Assembly: GCA_029582165.1 (NCBI GenBank)
Contig: CM055892.1
Location: 8,836,254 to 8,900,253, forward strand
Origin: Portulaca oleracea
Lineage: Eukaryota; Streptophyta; Magnoliopsida; Caryophyllales; Portulacaceae
DNA length: 64,000 nucleotides
Direction: 5' to 3'
How positions within the stretch are numbered: position 1 is the stretch's first letter; every line of letters begins with the position of its first letter. Of the stretch, positions 11,214 through 21,278 are shown piece after piece. The notes under the pieces are model-generated. The model did no database searches. It worked only from the letters and a program-made list of their open reading frames with translations, and was not told the origin of the DNA. The position numbers and the translations under genes are program-made.

Positions 11214-11614
11214 CTTATCTCCCTTAAAGAGAAACCCATGCTCAAGGTGGAATAAACCTTAGGGTCGCTGCTGACATGCTTCATAAACCCCTTGAAATCT
11301 TCATCTTCCAGATACAAATCCTTGATTTGATCAAAGCCAAGTACTCTAGAATCTAGAACATGTAACAGAAGGAACTTCCTTGACAGTGCATCAACTCCTT
11401 TGTTCATATGACCGGTCTTGTGATGGATCATGAAATGATATGCAAGGTCATCTACCTGCCTTTGGATCTCCTGGGTATCATTGGGGGTCATGCGGTAAGC
11501 TGGTTTATTAAGGAGTATTGACCCAGGTATGAGGTCAATCTTGTGTTGGATATCTCTTTTGGGAGGCAAACCAGAGGGCATCTCTTCAGGAAACAGAAAG
11601 GAATAGTGCTCCAA
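11214..11614 (-). pseudogene. Gy-1 RT/RNase H remnant with large internal deletion
   Basis: The N-terminal part matches the lead-in to gypsy reverse transcriptase (F-P-E-E-M-P-S-G-L-P-P, then RDIQHKIDLIPGS, then a Y-R-M-T-P-N-D-T segment ending Q-R-Q-V-D-D-L). The next residues jump directly to the very end of RNase H (K-T-G-H-M-N-K-G-V-D-A-L-S-R-K). The entire RT palm with YxDD and the first three RNase H acidic residues are missing, roughly 380 residues by comparison with CRM-1. The junction lies near 11440-11455. The frame then overlaps the integrase zinc region. Confidence 0.85.
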
Positions 11615-11662
11615 AAGAGGGGTAAGAAGGGGGTGGCTATTTGTGGAGCTTAGGCTTGTGTT

Positions 11663-12064
11663 CTAGTTCAGGAGAATAAGGTCCTTATGTTCATGAAACT
11701 CATCGTGTTCGGCAACCAAGAGTGTGATCAAATTGGGTTCAGCAACCACATTCTCCTTGGGTTTTGCAAGTTGGGTAGGTTTGAGGGGTACAAGGGTAAT
11801 CTTCTTGTGATCAGACACAAGGGTATATGTGTTGGCTCTTCCATCATGATGCACATCTCTATCAAACAACCAAGGTCTACCAAGCAATACATGACAAGCA
11901 TCCATAGGTAATATGTCACACCAAACTGAATCTTGAAAGGATTTACCTATAGATAAATTCACCAAGCATCTCTGATTCACGTGAATGCCCTTGCCTTGAT
12001 TAAGCCACTGGATAGTATAAGGTGCCGGATGAGGGTTGGTTTGCAACCTCAGCTTGTTCACCAT
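11663..12064 (-). pseudogene. Gy-1 protease C-terminal half
   Basis: Continues the retropepsin-like domain after a stop at 12071-12073. It reads M-V-N-K-L-R-L, then Y-T-I-Q-W-L-N-Q-G-K-G, then CHVLLGRPWLFDRDV, then H-D-G-R-A-N-T-Y-T. The same sequence of landmarks is present in the proteases of Gy-3, Gy-4 and CRM-1. The linker to RT is broken by a stop near 11663. Confidence 0.8.
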
Positions 12065-12070
12065 GGACTG

Positions 12071-12583
12071 TTAGGCAGCATTGATGCAACTTCCTCCATC
12101 AATAATCAACGAACACACCTTCCCATTGATAGTACATCGTGAATGAAAGATGTTCTCCCTTTGCTCCTGTCCCTCTTGCATAGAAGAGCTACTAAGAACT
12201 CTCCTCACCACTAACATTTCCCCTTCATCTAGTTCTTCAATCACCTCATCATAAACTGGTTCACCCAATAACTCCTTCTCATACTCCTCTTCCAAATCTG
12301 GTTTAGGTGCAACGAACAAGGCAGTTTGGTATTCCATAAGTGACACCGCTCGTTTATTAGGACATTTAGATGCAATGTGTCCTAATCCTTGGCACATAAA
12401 ACACCTTCGGGGACTGTAGATTTTGGGTTCAGTAGGGGTAAGCTTTTGTGTGGTATAAGGCTGGGTATATTGTGGGGGTTTAGGGGTTGGAAATTTGGAC
12501 GGGTAAGGCTATTTTTGAGGAGGGTAATTTGGATTCTGGAATGGATATGAACGTGGTTGAGGTTGGGGTTTTTGGGTTACTTC
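12071..12583 (-). pseudogene. Gy-1 gag C-terminus (zinc knuckle) and protease active site
   Basis: From the right: a Pro/Tyr/Gln-rich stretch (12430-12580), a CCHC knuckle of form C-F-M-C-x4-H-x4-C (about 12365-12405, K-C-P-N-K-R-A after it), an acidic linker and the retropepsin motif L-I-I-D-G-G-S-C near 12090. A stop follows immediately at 12071. The right edge is the insertion point of Cop-1; gag continues at 17581. Confidence 0.85.
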
Positions 12584-13466
12584 TGTTGGAGTCCAAGAGG
12601 GGGGTGAAGTTCACAATAAAGATCTACACACTAGGTAAGGACGTTAGAGCAAACTTCCTTGGTTTCAAGCCAAGGATCAAAACACAGTGTAACTGAAATA
12701 CCTCATTAGATTTATAACAATAAAAGAACAAGTTACACTTACAAAACAAAACAAGATGTAACAGCCCGAAGGCAGTTACTGATAGGATCACTGACCAAGA
12801 CTGAATGTCCTTGAGTCACCTACAGATAAGGATCGTCGTAGGAAAAACCCTAACGGCGATTTGGAATATGATGGATTACATTGAAGCACAAACATACACA
12901 ACCTTAGTCCGTCAAGGCTCTGCTACACACCATCTCTCCACCACATGTGGACACAACGAATGCTCACCAAGGTCCTTGGCTATACCTTCACCAGAGGTCC
13001 TTTACTGGCTACCTTCACCACCGAACCATTGGTTACACACTCAGAGAAATCCCACCGGATTTCTTACACCGCGATTACTTCCGTGGAATCGCCTATCTTC
13101 TCAATTCTTCTATCGTCCTTTTTATAGATGCCTTTGGATGCTTGGACTTGAGTGCGTCCAAGGGTAACTTGCCTTGTGTGTTGATTTCTTCCCTTTTGTT
13201 GCTACAATAATCATGATTGATTTCCCTTGATTTGTTTCCTTTTTATATCTACAAGAATCATGCCCATAATTAGAGTATATAATATATAATCAAAATATAT
13301 ATCTTATATACACATAATCTGAGTATATAATCAGAATATATATTATATACTCAAAATATATAATCAGATTATATAAGGTAACTTCCCTTTTCCGGATTTT
13401 CACTTTCATCAAAACCGAAGGTCCTTCGCGGATGCGCGGTGAAGGACCTTGACCCTGTCTTCAACA
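12584..13466 (-). repeat. Cop-1 LTR-C (diverged outer LTR)
   Basis: 883 bp bounded on the plus strand by TGTTGGAGTCC and CTTCAACA. It shares the layout of LTR-B (AGAGGGGGGTGAA near its left end, TTTCTTACACCGCGATTACTTCCGTGGAATC near 13060-13090, terminal GTCCTTGACCCTG) but at much lower identity. Its middle has an AT-rich block at 13260-13380 (repeats of ATATATAATCAGA type) not seen in LTR-B. Confidence 0.8.
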
Positions 13467-13899
13467 ATCTCCCCCTTTTTGATGAAAGATAAAATTCAGC
13501 AACACTAAATCCTTTTTCCCTTTTTGGATTGTAACAAGGTCAATATGGAATCTCCCCCTTGATATAACAGTAAAGGATATGTAATGCTTTAACATTTTTA
13601 TCCGCCTTTTCTGCTTCTTTGGCCGAATACTTGGATCTATCTTTGGGTTTCGTGATTTCTCCAACAGTGATCATGGGGACAAAGTCTCCATTCTCAATTC
13701 TGTCCCAAAGGTCATAGTCTTGATCCATGATGAATGTCCTCATACGCTTCTTCTAGTGTGCAAAGTTTGATCCTCTCAATAAAGGAGGACTGTTTAAGCA
13801 ACGTCCTTGCCCTATATCACCATCTTCCATCCCAACCATGATCTTTACCACAGAGCGGTTAGTCTCTGAATCTTCAGTGGACCAGGCTCTGATACCAAT
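13467..13899 (-). pseudogene. Cop-1 collapsed internal region between LTR-B and LTR-C
   Basis: A purine tract (minus-strand AAAAAGGGGGAGAT, 13467-13480) and an initiator-Met primer site (13886-13897, TGGTATCAGAGC on the minus strand) flank only about 400 bp. The middle is the first ~110 codons of copia gag, near-identical to 16630-16910 (motif S-P-P-L-L-R-G-S-N-F, then Y-D-L-W-D-R-I-E-N-G-D-F). The gag breaks off at about 13566, where the other copy continues, and passes straight into the 3' non-coding part. This is a deletion derivative. Confidence 0.85.
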
Positions 13900-14874
13900 T
13901 GAAAGAACCCTAGAGGGGGGGGTGAATAGGGTTATGAAAGTTTCTGCACAAATAACCACTTGTAAAGGACGTTAGGTTCTTAATCTAACTAGATTAAGAT
14001 TCAATATAATGCAGGAAAAAGATAAAGGACAATAAGCGTATACTGAACAACTTCCTTTATTATATTAAAACAGAATGAAGTAATACAACCTGTGATGAAT
14101 GTCCTTAGGTTGTACACAGAACTGAGCGTCTTGCAGAGGACGCTTCTTATTTTATGAATAACAACACACACCAAATTCACCCTTTGGTGTTTACTCTCAA
14201 TCGATCCTAAGTCCGTCTAGGAATCGATTTCACAAGCATCAATCAACCCTAAATCCGTTAAGGATTGATTACACTCAACTTCTCACAATCACCAAATCTC
14301 GCACAAAATAGAAAACGCTATTTCTATTTCGAACACCCGATTTCTTCCATGGAATCGTTAACTTCTTCAATCTTCACTTCCTCTATTTATAAGTGTATTG
14401 ATATCAGCAGAATAGAGACATTGGGATTGATTCTTCCTTGATCTTTTCCTTCTTTGTGTTTGCCTTTCCTTCCAATCTTGCTCCGATCTTCTTTCCTTCT
14501 TATGAGATTTCCGGAAATTATAATCTTATCTTCCTTCCAATTTCTTAATTGATTATTTCCTACAAATCAAAGTAGATGCAATCAATTAGTCTGATTAGAA
14601 ATATGGATAGAAAGATTGGATATTAATTTTTCAGAAAACTTCCCTATTTTGACTGCGCTTTTCAAAACTCCTCGCATAGGGTGAACGTCCTTATGCTGCC
14701 TTGAGTGAACGTCCTTATGATGCCTTGGGTGAATGTCCTTCTGCCTTCCTGAGATTTCTTTCCTTGCGTATTATATTTTTTCTGGATATTCGAATTTTGA
14801 CTTTCATTCAAAACTGATCCAGTTACCAAGGTCCTTGAGCCTGAGTCTATCAATGTCTTTGAGGGGTTCTAACA
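13900..14874 (-). repeat. Cop-1 LTR-B (middle LTR)
   Basis: 975 bp, plus-strand ends TGAAAGAACCC and GGGGTTCTAACA. A TATA-type CACTTATAAATAGAGG reads on the minus strand at about 14382-14397. It serves as 3' LTR for the right-hand internal region and 5' LTR for the left-hand one. The repeated CAAGGCA(G/T)CATAAGGACGTTCAC words at 14690-14740 form a short tandem repeat. Confidence 0.9.
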
Positions 14875-14890
14875 ATCTCCCCCTTTTTGA
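14875..14890 (-). promoter_or_regulatory. Cop-1 polypurine tract
   Basis: Minus strand CAAAAAGGGGGAGAT directly abuts the LTR start TGTTAGAACC. A second similar tract (CAAAAAGGGGGAGAA, near 14925) lies about 40 bp upstream on the minus strand. Confidence 0.8.
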
Positions 14891-15171
14891 TGAAAGGCAA
14901 AATTCATTTGTAGCACTTCTCCCCCTTTTTGGCTTTTATCAAAAAGTCTATAGAGAGCTCCCCCTTAATATTGTAACCATTTCCAATAACCTGTAAGACT
15001 CAATAAACTTGTTAGTCCTAATAGAGGGTGCTCCCCCTCAATATGTGCCATAAAAATATTTGAGTAGATCCATTTGTTAAGGTCCTTGATCATAGGTTTG
15101 ACAAAGTCTTTGGGGAGTTCTTATTGCTGATGTAAGTAATGTCCTTGAGTGCTCCAAGCTCCCTTAAGCAT

Positions 15172-16451
15172 TCACTCTCCTGGATGCTGAATATACCTGC
15201 AAAAATTTCTGACACCCTTCCTCAAGCCATAATTGTCATTAAATTTAGGTTCTTGACTTCTAGTAACAACCATGTTAAGAGGTCTTGTTCCTTTTGGAAC
15301 CCAAACTGGTACAATTTTAGAACGATAATGGTTGAAGTAGTGAGATTTACCATATTTGCTTTTGGGAAGAGATGAATGACCTTGATATCTTGTCCCAAGA
15401 TAGTTGTGTCGTTGTTGGTGCCACGCGTGAAATCTGTGGCCTTGGTACTGTTCATTAAGGTCATTGTGTGGTCCTTGGTGCCTGGTTCTGATGGCTGGTC
15501 CTTGCGAGACAAAATGTCCTTGATGACAGTTTCGCTCCTTAACAGGGGATGAACTTTTATGCCACTTTCCAAGGTTTTCTTGTTGCTTGGTTGCCTTAGC
15601 CAGAGACTTGTGACAATCATCAAGATTGGACTTGAGCTCTAGTATTTCAGCTTTGAGAATGTCGACCCTGGAGGTAAGCCCTTCACATAATTTCTCCAAT
15701 TTGTCATTGGACTCTTTCATGTCTTTGTTGGTTTCTTTTAGTGACCTAATCTCATTTAAATGCTTGGTCTCCTGTCCTACAAACTTTAAAAGACATTTTC
15801 CCAAGTACTTTTTAGGATAAGTGAGGAGATCATCAAATGTTACCTCCCTTGATTCATCCTTGTCACTGTCCGGATAGTCATCATTGGCTACACCAACTTC
15901 CTCTGTGTCGTTGGTGTTTTTTCTCATGATTTAATGACTAGTAGTTTCCTCAACATCACTCCAAGTGGCCATCAAGGCCATGTGATTTCTCTTTTCTTTG
16001 TTCTTTTTATGGTGGGGACATTCCTTGATCAAGTGATTTGGGTTACCACAAAAAAAAAACAAGAGAGTGAGTTAGTTATATTATTTGATGAGTCATTACC
16101 TCTTTGGTTGATTCGTTTGGATGAAGGTCCTCTGGAGGTATGACTTTTCTTGCACGATTCCTTGGCCATCAAGGCCAAGATCTGGTCCTTATCATTGTTG
16201 TTAGGACCATAGATGTCCATACGGGCTACTTCTTCTTTTTTATTTTGCTATTCCTGGAGATGCATTTCATGAGCAAGAAGCTTTCCAATGAGGTCATCTA
16301 ATTGGAGGGTTTCAACATCGTGAACTTCCTCTATTATGGTGACCTTTGATTCCCATTTCTTTTTTGTAAGACATCTGAGGACCTTGTGAACTTTTTCTTC
16401 ATTGGAGTAGGTTTTCCCCAAGGACTTGAGATTATTGACTATGACAGTGAA
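15172..16451 (-). pseudogene. Cop-1 gag, middle and C-terminal part
   Basis: The open frame 15172-15927 starts with an acidic segment (D-T-E-E-V-G, D-S-D-K-D-E-S) followed by a coiled-coil-like Leu/Lys/Glu heptad region, then a basic H-Q-G-H / Y-Q-G-H repeat region. It ends with VPVWVPKGTRPLNMVVT, the spacer that precedes protease in this copia lineage. A nucleocapsid knuckle (C-G-N-P-N-H-L-I-K-E-C) is readable at about 16005-16065 but shifted by a poly-T run. Instead of protease the sequence goes into non-coding DNA and the purine tract, so the deletion of pol is clean at the gag end. Confidence 0.8.
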
Positions 16452-16910
16452 TCATTTGTACATGTCCTTGATGGATTCTCCATTCTTCATTTTGAAGGAT
16501 TCATAGTGCTTGACATAATTGTTACGCCTTATTCTTTGAACTTGGCTCGTTCCTTCATATGTGGTCACTAAGGTATCCCACACCTGGTTAGCTGTATCAC
16601 AACCAAAGATAAATTCAAACTCATTAGAATCAAGTCCACAGTAAAGGATATGTAATGCTTTAACATTTTTATCCGCCTTTTCTGCTTCTTTGGCCGAATA
16701 CTTGGATCTATCTTTGGGTTTCGTGATTTCTCTAACTGTGATCATGGGGACAAAGTCTCCATTCTCAATTCTGTCCCAAAGGTCATAGTCTTGATCCATG
16801 ATGAATGTCCTCATACGCTTCTTCCAGCGTGCAAAGTTTGATCCTCTGAATAAAGGAGGACTGTTAAAGCAACGTCCTTGCCCTATATCACCATCTTCCA
16901 TCCCAGCCAT
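16452..16910 (-). pseudogene. Cop-1 gag N-terminus (UBN2/DUF4219-type)
   Basis: I start at the Met of M-A-G-M-E-D-G-D (16910), because the longer frame runs back through the primer site into the LTR. It reads S-P-P-L-F-R-G-S-N-F-A-R-W-K-K-R-M, the typical copia gag opening, followed by Y-D-L-W-D-R-I-E-N-G, then A-L-H-I-L-Y-C-G-L and A-N-Q-V-W-D-T-L-V-T-T-Y-E-G-T. It ends at 16452 with a stop after K-N-G-E-S-I-K-D-M-Y-K, beyond which gag continues in other frames. Confidence 0.85.
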
Positions 16911-16956
16911 GATCTTTACCACAGAGCGGTTAGTCTCTGAATCTTCAGTGGACCAG

Positions 16957-16968
16957 GCTCTGATACCA
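16957..16968 (-). promoter_or_regulatory. Cop-1 primer binding site
   Basis: Minus strand TGGTATCAGAGC, the complement of the 3' end of initiator-Met tRNA, two bases inside LTR-A. An identical site lies at 13886-13897 beside LTR-B. Confidence 0.9.
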
Positions 16969-16970
16969 AT

Positions 16971-17580
16971 TGAAAGAACCCTAGAGGGGGGGTGAATAGG
17001 GTTATGAAAGTTTCTGCACAAATAACCACTTGTAAAGGACGTTAGGTTCTTAATCTAACTAGATTAAGATTCAATATAATGCAGGAAAAAAGTTAAAGGA
17101 CAATAAGCGTATACTGAACAACTTACTTTATTATATTGAAACAGAATGAAGTAGTACAACCTAAGATGAATGTCCTTAGGTTGTACACAGAACTGAGTGT
17201 CTTGCAGAGGACGCTTCTTATTTTATGAATAACAACACACACCAAATTCACCCTTTGGTGTTTACTCTCAATCGATCCTAAGTCCGTCTAGGAATCGATT
17301 TCACAAGCATCAATCAACCCTAAATCCGTTAATGATTGATTACACTCAACTTCTCACAATCACCAAATCTCGCACAAAATAGAAAACGCTATTTCTATTT
17401 CGAACACCCGATTTCTTCCATGGAATCGTTAACTTCTTCAATCTTCACTTCCTCTATTTATAAGTGTATTGATATCAGCAGAATAGAGATGTTGGGATTG
17501 ATTCTTCCTTGATCTTTTCCTTCTTTGTGTTTGCCTTTCCTTGAGCCTAAGTCTATCAATGTCCTTGAGGGGTTCTAACA
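16971..17580 (-). repeat. Cop-1 LTR-A, internally deleted
   Basis: 610 bp, near-identical to LTR-B but missing about 365 bp. The join at about 17540 connects the TTTGCCTTTCCTT of the middle to CCTTGAGCCTAAGTCTATC of the end, with a shared CCTT at the junction, consistent with slippage or end-joining. Confidence 0.88.
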
Positions 17581-18329
17581 ATTTCCATCCATTTGTTTCT
17601 TTTTTGCAACTCGACCTTGTGTGCCAATGAACTCAATTCATCAAGGGTAGAATAAGGATGCAATTCCACAACACTTTTTATCCTTTCATCCAAACCAGAG
17701 AGATACCTCACAAGTTTGATCCTCTGAATAAAGGAGGACTGTTTAAGCAAATGCTCAAATTCTTTAGTGTATTCTTCAACTGACTTGTTACCTTGAATCA
17801 AGTGTTGGAGCTTCACGTAATTGTCCTTGAGGTAACTAGCCGGAAGGAACTTTGCTTGAAGCTTTTTCTTCATCTTCTCCCATGAACGCACCTTCTTCTT
17901 TCCCATAGAAACCCTTTTCTTTTGCAAATTAGTCCACCAAATAAAGGTATGTTTTCTCAACTTCAGAGCAATGAGATTTACCTTCTTATCGTTTGGAATG
18001 TCCTTAAGATCAAAGACCCTCTCCACTATTTGTAGCCAATCTAAGAAAACCTCAGGGTCAAGGTCTCCTTCAAACTCAGGAATGTCAACCTTGAAAAAAA
18101 GCCTTTCTTCCATTGGTGTTCGTCTTTTGCGATGGTTTTGTATCCCAATGTCCTCATCCCCAAATGGATTTCTTGAATCAGAATCAACCTCCTCTGAATT
18201 TTGGAGCTCTTCTCGGAGTAGATACATATAATGTTTCAATTGATCAGAAAGGAACTTCACTCGCTGCTCTAATTCCTCCTTCTCTTTCATAAGTTGCTCT
18301 TGATTTTGGGAAACTTGGCCAAATGACAT
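17581..18329 (-). pseudogene. Gy-1 gag N-terminus
   Basis: Met at 18329 begins an open frame of about 250 codons cut at 17581 by Cop-1. It has a Glu/Lys-rich coiled-coil start (E-K-E-E-L-E-Q-R-V-K-F-L-S-D-Q-L), an acidic region, then the retrotransposon gag domain (FFKVDIPEFEGDLDPEVFLD, then W-L-Q-I-V-E-R-V-F-D-L, S-V-E-E-Y-T-K-E-F-E-H-L, Y-S-T-L-D-E-L). At 17712-17750 a 39-bp stretch matches the copia gag of Cop-1 rather than a gypsy gag; compare L-K-Q-S-S-F-I-Q-R-I-K with W-R-C-D-L-K-E-N-E-P in Gy-3. This is a foreign patch that keeps the frame open. Confidence 0.88.
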
Positions 18330-18387
18330 TACTAATAACAGAGTATGAACTGAAATCGAACAAAACCTCCTCCAAGACAGAAATCTA

Positions 18388-18399
18388 GCTCTGCTACCA
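18388..18399 (-). promoter_or_regulatory. Gy-1 primer binding site (variant)
   Basis: Minus strand TGGTAGCAGAGC, one base different from the usual initiator-Met site TGGTATCAGAGC. It lies five bases inside the 5' LTR. Confidence 0.75.
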
Positions 18400-18404
18400 A
18401 ATTA

Positions 18405-19192
18405 TGGTGTATCCTAGCCAAAACAAATGGATTCTCTAAACAACTAGGAACATTAATGTGGTTTAACGTCTCAATTTCAGCACAACAACACCCAAAATGG
18501 ATCGACCAACAACAATGCACATAGAAAACAACCAAAACAGAGAATAGAACAAGTGAAAGTCAATCAATACAGACTCACCATGATCGATTATCACAAGGGC
18601 TCCTTAATCTCTTTCTTAGTTATAGATTCACCTTCTAAGAATTCGATTAAGCTCTACCAATCACCTACTTGATTAGCCAAATCAAGTTACAGTAGTAGAA
18701 ATGGGAGTTGAGGAAAACTCACAACCTTGAGAGCAAGAAGCTTCTCGAATTTTAGGGTAATATTCAGATTAATTGTCCAAACCGATTACAAAGGGGGTTT
18801 ATATATACCCAACAGAATATTGTAACTAATCCAGCTAATTAGGGGTTTCTTGAGCTAAAAGAAAACCTCCTAATCTGACTTAAAGAAGCTAATAACTTTT
18901 TATTATATTAGCCAATATATTTCAAACATAAGCAGCTCCGGATGAATGTCCTTTACCCGCATCCAGAACGTGGTGTGTGAACGTCCTTCAGTCTCAGCAA
19001 ATGACATGATATGTGAATGTCCTTCATTCTGAGCAAATTGGCCTCTATGTCTGGAAGATTGAAGTAAATACTGGAAAGGCTTTACGAGGTGAAGGACATT
19101 GGCCTGCCAAACGATCAACTCCCTTCTTGGTTTCACCCACAACCAAGTAACAAGCTTAGATGACTAGAGCGTGCTTGGTCTGATTCCCATCA
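18405..19192 (-). repeat. Gy-1 5' LTR
   Basis: 788 bp partner of 9313-10102. Differences are scattered substitutions and small indels (for example a shorter TATA repeat near 18800). The reverse-strand GGGTATATATAAACC near 18797-18812 is a plausible TATA box. Confidence 0.9.
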
Positions 19193-19280
19193 AGTAGTCC
19201 ACCACCAAAGCCTAACACCCCACCATGACCATCATAAAGGAGACATCCACTAAAGGATCAATAAAGGAATGACTAGAAAC
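19193..19280 (-). repeat. Host-LTR segment 2
   Basis: The reverse complement continues the CRM-1-like LTR: CCACCACCAAAGCCTAACAC, CCACCATGACCATCATAAAG and GATCAATAAAGGAATGACTAG match the complement of 29588-29665. It runs from the right target duplication of Gy-1 to the LTR at 19281. Confidence 0.8.
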
Positions 19281-20703
19281 TGATGTATTACCGGATCAAG
19301 AAAGAACCTTAATCCAATAATACTTGAAATCACGTGTAACCAAACAACAGAAGGGGGGGTGGTTCACGAGATTAGGAAGAGAGAAGGGGAAGGTTCTCGT
19401 GAAATAGGATTCTTTGTGGGTGATGTTTTGCCGTGAGGGCTTTTGTGGTTTCAAGATTCAAGAAAGATTGAATCTTGAACGGGGAAGAGAGAAAAGATGA
19501 TCGAATCTTGGATGGGAGTATGGAGGGGTTGACGTGATTAGGGGGGAGGGGAGAGAGAGGATTTGACGTGAGGTTGAGAGGGAGGAGAGGGGAATGTCGT
19601 TTGTTGGATGAGAGAGAGAGTTTGTGTGATGAGAGAGAGTGTTTGTTAGATGAGAGAGAAGGTTGTTATGGAGGGAGAGAGAGAGGAAGGGTGACCTTTG
19701 AGAGAGGGGGAAGGGTGGCGATTTTGTGGAGGTTTAAGGAGGTGGAAGTGGCGTTGGGATGAGGGGGTAGGATAGAGGGTTGAATGTGACTTAACTGTAT
19801 TGACAGAAAGCTCACAATGTAATTACCTTAACTATATACATAGAAAGGTAAGAACGGATAGAACTAGGTTTGTAACTTGAATCCACAAGATAGACAACCT
19901 AGGGCTAACTTGATCTAGACCACAACCTAAGATCAAGCTCTTCCTAACTACTTGGGTGCCATGCCAAGATACAATAGAAGAAAGGGGAGAGGGTTTAGCC
20001 AAACACTCTAGGGGGTAAGCTCAAACCTTGATTCATATTTCTAAACTGATGTGTTTAATGGATTACAAGCCTAGGCTATTTATACTAGGGGAGTCCTTAA
20101 GGGACTTATATTCTTACTTGGCGTGAGAGCCAAGTTATACTAGCCTAGGAGTCTCTTACTTGGCGTGCAAGCCAAGGAAAACTCGTCCATCTACTCCTAC
20201 TCTCCCTTGGATTAGGAATCCTTATCCTAGGGGGAGTTGGTTGTAACAAACCTTATCCTAATTGGTTTTGGCTTTCCTAATCCAAATTGGATTAGTTACA
20301 AATAGCCAAATCCTTCTAGGACTCCTCACAAGTGACGCCTACTCTAACTAAGCCACACGAAATAGTAAACCTAGGATGATCAAGTTTATATTTCACTTGT
20401 CATCTTACATTATTCTAAAATAATTAAAACACACCAAAACTATTAAAATCTATAATTAAATAAATTACATCCAAAAATCAAGATAATAGAATTGGACTTG
20501 GATTTTTGACTTGGACGTATGGTATATTGGGCTTGGCGAGATGTTTGGTCCAACTTTAGGATGTTTGGACATCCTCTTGAAATAGGTTGCACACTACATG
20601 AGTAGGCCTTTGGACTTCCACGTTGTACCCTTCTTCTATGGCCTGTTCCACTTCTTTGTAAATGATTTGGATTTCTTGACAGGAAGTGGACTGATTTCCA
20701 TCA
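19281..20703 (-). repeat. solo LTR, type A of the Gy-2 family
   Basis: 1423 bp with plus-strand ends TGATGTATTACCGGATCAAG and GATTTCCATCA. It is near-identical to the 5' LTR of Gy-2 at 55379-56796 and has no internal region attached on either side. It contains a GA-rich repeat (GAGAGAGAGTTTGTTGGATGA type) at 19590-19690 and a reverse-strand TATA region near 20075-20090. Left flank GAAAC (19276-19280) pairs with AAAAC (56797-56801) at the far end of Gy-2 rather than with its own right flank, implying a shared origin of the two. Confidence 0.88.
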
Positions 20704-21278
20704 AAAATACCACCAAAAGATTGGATAAAGTAATCTAGATTTTGGGAGAAAACTTAGGGAAACCCTAACCAATGCAATAGCATGTTCATCATCATCAAAA
20801 GCTGCTAGAAAAGGGTGCTAAACGAGCTATTTATACTAAACATGAAATTAGGTTAAAAATAGAACAAAAAATTCGATACAACGCGTTATCGCAGAAGCAT
20901 GGCGCTGGCAAGTCACATGGTGGCGCGGGCGAGTCAACTCTCTGTCCTCCATATCCAGGCAACTCTCTGCCATCATCAATCATCGGGGAAGACCGGAGTG
21001 ACGACTCGGGTGAGTCACAAGATGACTCGGGCGAGTCACTATTCTGGGCAGCTTTTCCCTGCCGACTTCAAACGCGCATAACTTCTTCATCCGAACTCTG
21101 TTTTAGGCCCATACGATATCGATGGAAAGCTCTCAGTGTGTACTTTAAGCTCCCAAAATTTGAGACCCATCGGAGTTGTATTGAAGGATTTATGACCCAA
21201 AGCGTGAAGGCGCGTCCATTCCAACAACCCACGCTGACCCGTTTACGCTTATTCTTGCCGAAGGACTCCGAACCCTTT
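20704..21278 (-). repeat. Host-LTR segment 3, copy 1
   Basis: The reverse complement continues the same interrupted LTR. GGTGGTGTTTTT, TCTAGATTACTTTATCCAATC and AACATGCTATTGCATTGG align to TGGTGGTGTTTGCAAG, TTGCTTTACTTTATC and ATATGCTTATGCATGG of CRM-1 (29480-29585). GTTTAGTATAAATAGC holds the TATA box, as in CRM-1. Beyond it come ACTCGCCCGAGTCATC-type GC-rich words. It ends at the CCTTT before 21279. Confidence 0.8.

Larger units (their letters stand above)
12584..17580 (-). mobile_element. Cop-1, Ty1/copia composite with three LTRs, no pol
   Basis: Order on the minus strand: LTR-A (17580-16971), primer site, gag, purine tract, LTR-B (14874-13900), primer site, short gag fragment, purine tract, LTR-C (13466-12584). 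It sits inside the gag of Gy-1, with flanking 5-mers ACTTC (12579-12583) and ATTTC (17581-17585), a 4/5 target duplication across the whole composite. Protease, integrase, RT and RNase H are completely absent. LTR-A and LTR-B are near-identical over shared parts, whereas LTR-C is clearly more diverged. Confidence 0.85.
9313..19192 (-). mobile_element. Gy-1, Ty3/gypsy LTR retrotransposon (defective) with nested copia
   Basis: Two LTRs of similar length (9313-10102 and 18405-19192) share both termini (TGATG/TGGTG-TATCC on the plus strand; ATTACCATCA or ATTCCCATCA at the other end). A variant primer site lies at 18388-18399 and a purine tract at 10103-10115. Flanking 5-mers GGTAG (9308-9312) and AGTAG (19193-19197) give a 4/5 target duplication. 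Between them, on the minus strand, are gag (interrupted by Cop-1), protease, a fragment of RT/RNase H and integrase. Most of the RT palm and RNase H is deleted, so it cannot move by itself. Confidence 0.9.

Noticed and set aside
13886..13897. TGGTATCAGAGC words as possible tRNA fragments
   Set aside because: All lie within five bases of an LTR edge and are primer binding sites; no cloverleaf sequence surrounds them.
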